Both the position numbers and the translations under genes were made by a program. Below the pieces are notes generated by a model. That model made no database searches and was not told the origin of the DNA. It was given only the letters and a program-made list of their open reading frames with translations. A stretch of DNA of 9,422 nt from Pseudomonadota bacterium (lineage in GTDB: Bacteria; Pseudomonadota; Zetaproteobacteria; Mariprofundales; Mariprofundaceae), in NCBI GenBank assembly GCA_002401635.1, contig NVTQ01000007.1, forward strand, positions 4,470 to 13,891. The letters run 5' to 3'. This document shows positions 5,981-9,422 of this stretch, piece after piece; the first letter of the stretch is position 1; the number at the start of each line of letters is the position of its first letter.

Positions 5981-7060
5981 ATGCCTTTGAATGATAAAGA
6001 ATTGCTCTATGTATACCATGCTTTGCACCATATCTTTCGCGAAGATTTGCACTTGGCGCGGCCCCTCATTCAAATACTACAACGCCAAAATGAACCAGAA
6101 AAAGCTCGGCAATTGGCCATGGAAATGGCGCGGCGTATGCTGGCTCGTGGACAACCTGGTAGCGCATTAGGTTTTTTAGAAATTTACAAACGCTTGAATT
6201 ACCCTGAGCAGGATGATGTTGAGTCCATGATTAGCATGGCAAAAATGACCTTGGACACCGCCCAGCCTACCTCAACTCAAACCTTCTCTTTGATTGACAA
6301 ACTTTCCGATAAAGAAGCGATGGGTTTCATCTCACAGGCGCGAATTTTTCGTTGCCATGATGGCGACACAGTTGTTCAACAAGGTGAAATAAGCGATAGC
6401 TTTTATTTGATTCTTGAAGGTCAGATGAAGGTTCATTTGCAATTGGGTGTAGGTCCTGACATTCACCTTAGCACACTACTTCCTGGTTACTATTTTGGTG
6501 AGTATGCGTGTGTGTATAAATTACCACGCACCGCCAGCGTAACTGCAGCAGGCGATGCTGTAATTTTAGAGTTTTCAAATGAGGCTATTGCACAATTGAT
6601 GCAACAGTCTCCCGCTGCGGGAGAGCAGTTAATGAAAGCTGTTAAAACACGTTTAATCCGTTCCATGCCGCAAACCCACCCCGCTTTCACACAGTTGGCA
6701 GAGGCTGATCGAGATTGGCTAGCTGAAGAATCAAACATTGTTGAAATTGAAGAAGGTATTTTAGCTGACCATAATATGACCGATCAATGTTGCGTGGTCA
6801 TCCACGGCAAACTAAGCGCCAAACGAGAGGTGCAAGGTCAGCTATTAAAATGCTCATTGGGAAAAAATGATATGTTTGGTGATTTAAATAAACACCTTAT
6901 GCTACCAAGCTCCACAACACTATCTGCTGAAGGGCGCTGCCTTATTTGTTGCATTCCAGGGCCTATTTTCCAAGCCTTTATGACAGCCTATGGTGATTTT
7001 GAACACTGGGTGGAAACACATGGAGATCAACGCTGTCAAGGACTCACCCACCATGAATAA
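5981..7060 (+). CDS. Tandem cyclic-nucleotide-binding-like domain protein
   Basis: The protein has 359 residues, with no signal peptide or membrane segment, so it is probably cytoplasmic. Residues 1-90 are helical and look like a TPR-type repeat pair (EPEKARQLAMEMARRML; QPGSALGFLEIYKRL). Residues about 108-222 form a cNMP-binding domain: DGDTVVQQGEISDSFYLILEGQMKV (127-151), then the phosphate-binding cassette FGEYACVYKLPRTASV (172-187), with Glu174 and Arg183 retained. A second, weaker domain (about 235-340) has MFGDLNKHLMLPSSTTLSA in the same place; Asp replaces Glu and the Arg is lost, so it probably does not bind a nucleotide in the usual way. No helix-turn-helix, kinase or cyclase domain follows, so it is not a Crp-type regulator. 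It sits 63 bases after the transglycosylase gene and may share its transcript. The Shine-Dalgarno is poor. Ligand and partner are unknown. Confidence 0.83.
   Translation: MPLNDKELLYVYHALHHIFREDLHLARPLIQILQRQNEPEKARQLAMEMARRMLARGQPGSALGFLEIYKRLNYPEQDDVESMISMAKMTLDTAQPTSTQTFSLIDKLSDKEAMGFISQARIFRCHDGDTVVQQGEISDSFYLILEGQMKVHLQLGVGPDIHLSTLLPGYYFGEYACVYKLPRTASVTAAGDAVILEFSNEAIAQLMQQSPAAGEQLMKAVKTRLIRSMPQTHPAFTQLAEADRDWLAEESNIVEIEEGILADHNMTDQCCVVIHGKLSAKREVQGQLLKCSLGKNDMFGDLNKHLMLPSSTTLSAEGRCLICCIPGPIFQAFMTAYGDFEHWVETHGDQRCQGLTHHE
6608..6624. repeat. GC-rich hairpin inside the cNMP-domain gene
   Basis: TCTCCCG (6608-6614) and CGGGAGA (6618-6624) are perfect 7-base arms around the loop CTG. The repeat encodes QSPAAGE at the end of the first nucleotide-binding domain. 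No T run follows, so it is not a terminator. It may be chance or an RNA-structure element. Confidence 0.4.
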
Positions 7061-7084
7061 AAGCACCTCTTATCCAGCATTGTT

Positions 7085-8203
7085 TTAAAAATAATATTCA
7101 AGTTTTACTGCAAACAACTCATTCAAGCCTGAAAATTCACTGCCCGCACTGCCCGTGGGTAACTGAGAAAATATAGTCGCATCCATATTATCACTGACCG
7201 ACCAACGCAGACTTGGCGCAATAAACATGCTTGGTTTTTCCAAATCAAGCAGCCATACAAGCTCTGTTCGCCACAATGGCGTGAGATCATAAGCCATCAA
7301 CATACCCAATAATTGCCGTGAATTACTTTGCAGTATATCAGACTGTATAAGCTGTTTGGCATGTAAGCCTGCCAAACCATTATAAAAATACTCTACTGCC
7401 ACATACAAACCTTCCGTGAATAACTGACCCGTTAAAGTGCCATCAATACCTACAACAAGTTGCCCAAAACCACCTTGTTTTCCACCCCAAGATTGCTGCC
7501 ATTCCAAGCGGGCTGCCGCATCAGCAACATTGCCAGTCACATCCACAGCCAATACACGCTCTTCACCCACCTCACCAAGCCACAAAGCCATATCCGTTTG
7601 TTCTATCGTATCCTGCCAGCGCAATGCCCACTTTCGATTTAAAGCTCGGTTAGACTGTGGTGGAGCGGCAACCAATTGAATGCTGCCAAAATCAGAATAA
7701 CTATGTGTCATATATGCTGCATCCACACCCAGTTTTTGGTCGGGTTCCAATGCCGTAGGTTGAACAGGGTTAAAACGGTCTGTTGGATTCCAAATGCGCC
7801 CTGAACCCCACGCAATACGCTGGCGACCAAGCACAACATCCCATGCCTCGGCTTTATACTGTATCCAGCCGCGATAAAGGTTATGCCGCCAGTCTATAGA
7901 GGCTGAGTGAACAATATTTGCATTTAAATCCAACCATGTTGGATCGGGTCGCTGGCGAAGTTGCGCAAAAGCTGGGTCACGCACTGCCCCGCCATACAGC
8001 AATTCATGATCATAGCTTAATCGCCATTGCCAAGCATGTTCACCGCCATCAACGGTCAAGCGAAGACGGTTTAAATCGCTTGTAACATACTGATTACGCG
8101 AATCTTTATGCTGAAATAGTAAATTCGTATAACGTCCAGATAATTCAACAGCTTGCGCTTGATGGGCTGTCAGAAAAAGCAACGCAACCAAAAATAGAGG
8201 CAT
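7085..8203 (-). CDS. Outer-membrane beta-barrel protein, last gene of the ABC operon
   Basis: With ATG 8203 the protein has 372 residues. The ATG overlaps the SirB-family gene's stop as TGATG, so I prefer it to the in-frame TTG at 8218 or GTG at 8206. Residues 1-18 are a signal peptide (core LFLVALLFL, cleavage after QAQA) without basic residues in front. The rest is beta-barrel-like, with many aromatic girdle residues and a C-terminal KLEYYF. The clearest motif is GRQRIAWGSGRIWNPTDR (126-143), close to the GRQ..WG...NP..(F)NP pattern of porin-like barrels such as DUF1302-type and alginate-export-like proteins; that relation is from memory and remote. It probably serves as the outer-membrane partner, acceptor or cargo of the ABC system encoded upstream. 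Its 3' end faces the cNMP-domain gene across 24 bases that show no clear terminator. Confidence 0.8.
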   Translation of the reverse strand: MPLFLVALLFLTAHQAQAVELSGRYTNLLFQHKDSRNQYVTSDLNRLRLTVDGGEHAWQWRLSYDHELLYGGAVRDPAFAQLRQRPDPTWLDLNANIVHSASIDWRHNLYRGWIQYKAEAWDVVLGRQRIAWGSGRIWNPTDRFNPVQPTALEPDQKLGVDAAYMTHSYSDFGSIQLVAAPPQSNRALNRKWALRWQDTIEQTDMALWLGEVGEERVLAVDVTGNVADAAARLEWQQSWGGKQGGFGQLVVGIDGTLTGQLFTEGLYVAVEYFYNGLAGLHAKQLIQSDILQSNSRQLLGMLMAYDLTPLWRTELVWLLDLEKPSMFIAPSLRWSVSDNMDATIFSQLPTGSAGSEFSGLNELFAVKLEYYF

Positions 8204-8583
8204 CACAACATGTACCAAGGCTCAATCACTTTGTTATGGGCAATGCCAATCATGTAAGTTGCTGTAAGCAAAGCGAGCATAAAGCACGTGCGCTTAAGCC
8301 ATAATACTGAGCCTTCTCGAAGTGCCATAAAACCAAAAACTATATACATCAAAAGGGCAATGAGCTTTGCGAATAACCAGCTATCATACCAAGGCGCAAA
8401 ACCAAAAACATAAGCCAAGCTCACCCCACTGATAAATAAAACACTATCAATCGTATCGGGAATTTGGCGTTTCCAAGTATATGATTGCAGGCTTTTTCCT
8501 TGCCACATGGAGATGCCACGCCACAAAAATAATGCTAGCGACAAGCCCACAAGGCTGACATGTAACAACCATAACAACGTCAA
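8203..8583 (-). CDS. SirB-family inner-membrane protein
   Basis: This small protein (126 residues) has four hydrophobic segments: about 3-22, 42-62, 69-88 and 96-114. The pattern LLHVSLVGLSLALFLWRG, then RQIPDTIDSVLFISGVSLAY, then WLFAKLIALLMYIVFGFMAL fits the SirB family. That family was named from work on invasion gene regulation in Salmonella, but its biochemical role is unknown. The only start close enough is TTG 8583, in the same frame as the upstream ATPase gene and separated from its TAA by one codon (ACG). A TTG at 8577 is a second choice. The stop overlaps the ATG of the barrel gene. Placement between an ABC ATPase and an outer-membrane barrel gene suggests a part in that envelope system, but this is inference. 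Confidence 0.82.
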   Translation of the reverse strand: MTLLWLLHVSLVGLSLALFLWRGISMWQGKSLQSYTWKRQIPDTIDSVLFISGVSLAYVFGFAPWYDSWLFAKLIALLMYIVFGFMALREGSVLWLKRTCFMLALLTATYMIGIAHNKVIEPWYML

Positions 8584-8586
8584 CGT

Positions 8587-9282
8587 TTACACATCATCAC
8601 ACGCGATGATTTTCCCATCTTGCATATAAACACTTTGTTTTGCCGCCGCCATCGCAACAGGGTCATGCGATGCGATCAAAAAAGTCATACCACAGCGTTC
8701 ATTCAACTCCCGCATCAAAGCCATCAACGATTCGCCATGTTGTGAATCAAGGTTTGCTGTCGGCTCATCCGCCAATACCAAGGCTGGTTCACTGGCAAGG
8801 GCGCGTGCGACAGCCACACGTTGTTGTTGACCACCTGATAATTGATCTGGGCGACGATGTTCCAAGCCTTCCAAACCCACTTCTGCCAGCCAACGATTGG
8901 CAATAACTAAGCGTTCTTGTTTGGGCATGCCGCGCAGTTGCAAAACATAAGCAACATTTTCCTGAGCCGACAATACACGAATTAAATTATAAGCCTGAAA
9001 CACAAAACCAATACGCTGCAAACGAAAATTGGCACGCGCAGCAGAGGATAAGGCCAGCACATCTTCTCCCGCAATCTGTAATGCACCTTTATCAGGGCTA
9101 TCGAGCAGCCCAATCATATTTAAAAGCGTGGTCTTGCCTGAACCAGAGCGCCCTGATAATACCGTAAAGGCACCCCTTTCCAATTGGAAGTCCACATGAT
9201 CCAACGCCGCAATATTTGAGTCGCCACTGTGATAATATTTACACAAATCCGTACTCTGCAATAATATATCGTTGGACATCAT
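8587..9282 (-). CDS. ABC transporter ATPase, MacB/LolD type
   Basis: This ATPase should power a MacB/LolCDE-type (type VII) ABC system at the inner membrane. From ATG 9282 it has 231 residues, normal for LolD-like subunits. It has Walker A GRSGSGKT (44-51), Q-loop FVFQAYNLI (93-101), signature LSGGQQQR (148-155), Walker B ALVLADEP (167-174, catalytic Glu173) and the switch His in IASHD (His206). Residues YYHSGDSNIAALDHVDF fit the MacB/LolD N-terminus. ATG 9282 overlaps the permease stop (TAATG); a second ATG at 9279 lies better spaced from the GAGAGG site, so either may be used. The frame extends upstream to 9330, but that extension merely overlaps the permease gene. I cannot tell lipoprotein release (Lol), MacB-like export or another mechanotransmission role from this subunit alone. 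Confidence 0.93.
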   Translation of the reverse strand: MMSNDILLQSTDLCKYYHSGDSNIAALDHVDFQLERGAFTVLSGRSGSGKTTLLNMIGLLDSPDKGALQIAGEDVLALSSAARANFRLQRIGFVFQAYNLIRVLSAQENVAYVLQLRGMPKQERLVIANRWLAEVGLEGLEHRRPDQLSGGQQQRVAVARALASEPALVLADEPTANLDSQHGESLMALMRELNERCGMTFLIASHDPVAMAAAKQSVYMQDGKIIACDDV

Positions 9283-9422
9283 TATACCTCTCGCATGGCT
9301 GCCGCAGGATTCAATCGCGATGCCTTCCAAGCAGGGTAAAGCCCTGCCAAAATCGCACCAAACATCGCAGCGATTAAAATACGAGCACAGCCATTGAATG
9401 TGAGTTCTGGATAAACAATCGG
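9282..9422 (-). CDS. ABC transporter permease, FtsX/MacB type, C-terminal fragment at the window edge
   Basis: The last 46 codons of a gene running out of the window are visible. The translation is hydrophobic (ILIAAMFGAILAGLYPAWKA) and ends SRLNPAAAMREV. The GLYPAWKASRLNPA...R.. ending is the hallmark of the last transmembrane segment and tail of FtsX-domain permeases (MacB, LolC/E, FtsX). It is the membrane partner of the ATPase that follows, with TAATG stop/start overlap. Most of the protein, including any large periplasmic domain that would tell MacB from LolC, lies outside. Confidence 0.88.
   Translation of the reverse strand, partial: PIVYPELTFNGCARILIAAMFGAILAGLYPAWKASRLNPAAAMREV
9286..9292 (-). 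promoter_or_regulatory. Ribosome binding site of the ABC ATPase gene
   Basis: On the minus strand GAGAGGT lies within the last permease codons. It is four bases from ATG 9282 and seven from ATG 9279. It is the clearest Shine-Dalgarno in the window and rules out the longer open frame starting at 9330. Confidence 0.65.

Noticed and set aside
7061..7084. Shared terminator between the convergent cNMP and barrel genes
   Set aside because: The 24-base gap is AT-rich with short T and A runs but has no stable stem in either direction.
9283..9330. A 16-codon upstream extension of the ABC ATPase
   Set aside because: It lies inside the permease gene in another frame; the GAGAGGT ribosome site and TAATG overlap point to ATG 9282 or 9279.
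1..9422. Mobile element, phage, CRISPR array or genomic island
   Set aside because: No transposase, integrase, tRNA, long direct repeats or spaced repeats were seen, and base composition looks even across housekeeping and envelope genes.

Overview
The window looks like part of a Gram-negative bacterial chromosome, most likely from a proteobacterium. It encodes several outer-membrane beta-barrel proteins with signal peptides and C-terminal Phe, an Omp85-superfamily protein, a bacterial-type prolyl-tRNA synthetase with the inserted editing domain, a lytic transglycosylase, EngB and a SirB-family protein. Composition is moderate in GC and looks even throughout. I see no insertion sequence, integrase, phage gene, tRNA, rRNA, CRISPR array or replication origin. 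I cannot name genus or species from sequence alone. The gene content is ordinary chromosomal housekeeping and envelope biology, and no stretch over 100 bases lacks a gene.

Layout. (1) 1-2785, plus strand: the 3' part of a small outer-membrane beta-barrel gene; a periplasmic protein of unknown function whose start overlaps the barrel gene's stop (TAATG); and a single-POTRA Omp85-type barrel. A strong terminator-shaped hairpin lies inside the signal-peptide codons of the second gene. (2) 2773-3402, minus strand: engB (ribosome-assembly GTPase), which overlaps the Omp85 gene tail-to-tail. (3) From about 3430, plus strand: a divergent promoter region, then proS, a membrane-anchored lytic transglycosylase that probably starts at a CTG overlapping the proS stop, and a soluble protein with two cyclic-nucleotide-binding-like domains. 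(4) 7085-9422, minus strand: a tightly packed four-gene operon. In transcription order it holds the end of a MacB/LolC-type ABC permease, its ATPase, a SirB-family membrane protein and an outer-membrane beta-barrel protein.

How the genes may work together. Most of the window concerns the cell envelope: outer-membrane barrels, an Omp85 insertase-like protein, a peptidoglycan lytic enzyme, and an ABC system linked to an outer-membrane protein. The two housekeeping genes, engB and proS, lie back to back in the middle. The most interesting points are the terminator hairpin that is also translated as a signal peptide, the uncharacterised periplasmic protein with a lysozyme-like GIGH motif, the ABC/SirB/barrel operon, the probable CTG start of the transglycosylase, and an inverted repeat that holds both candidate start codons of engB.
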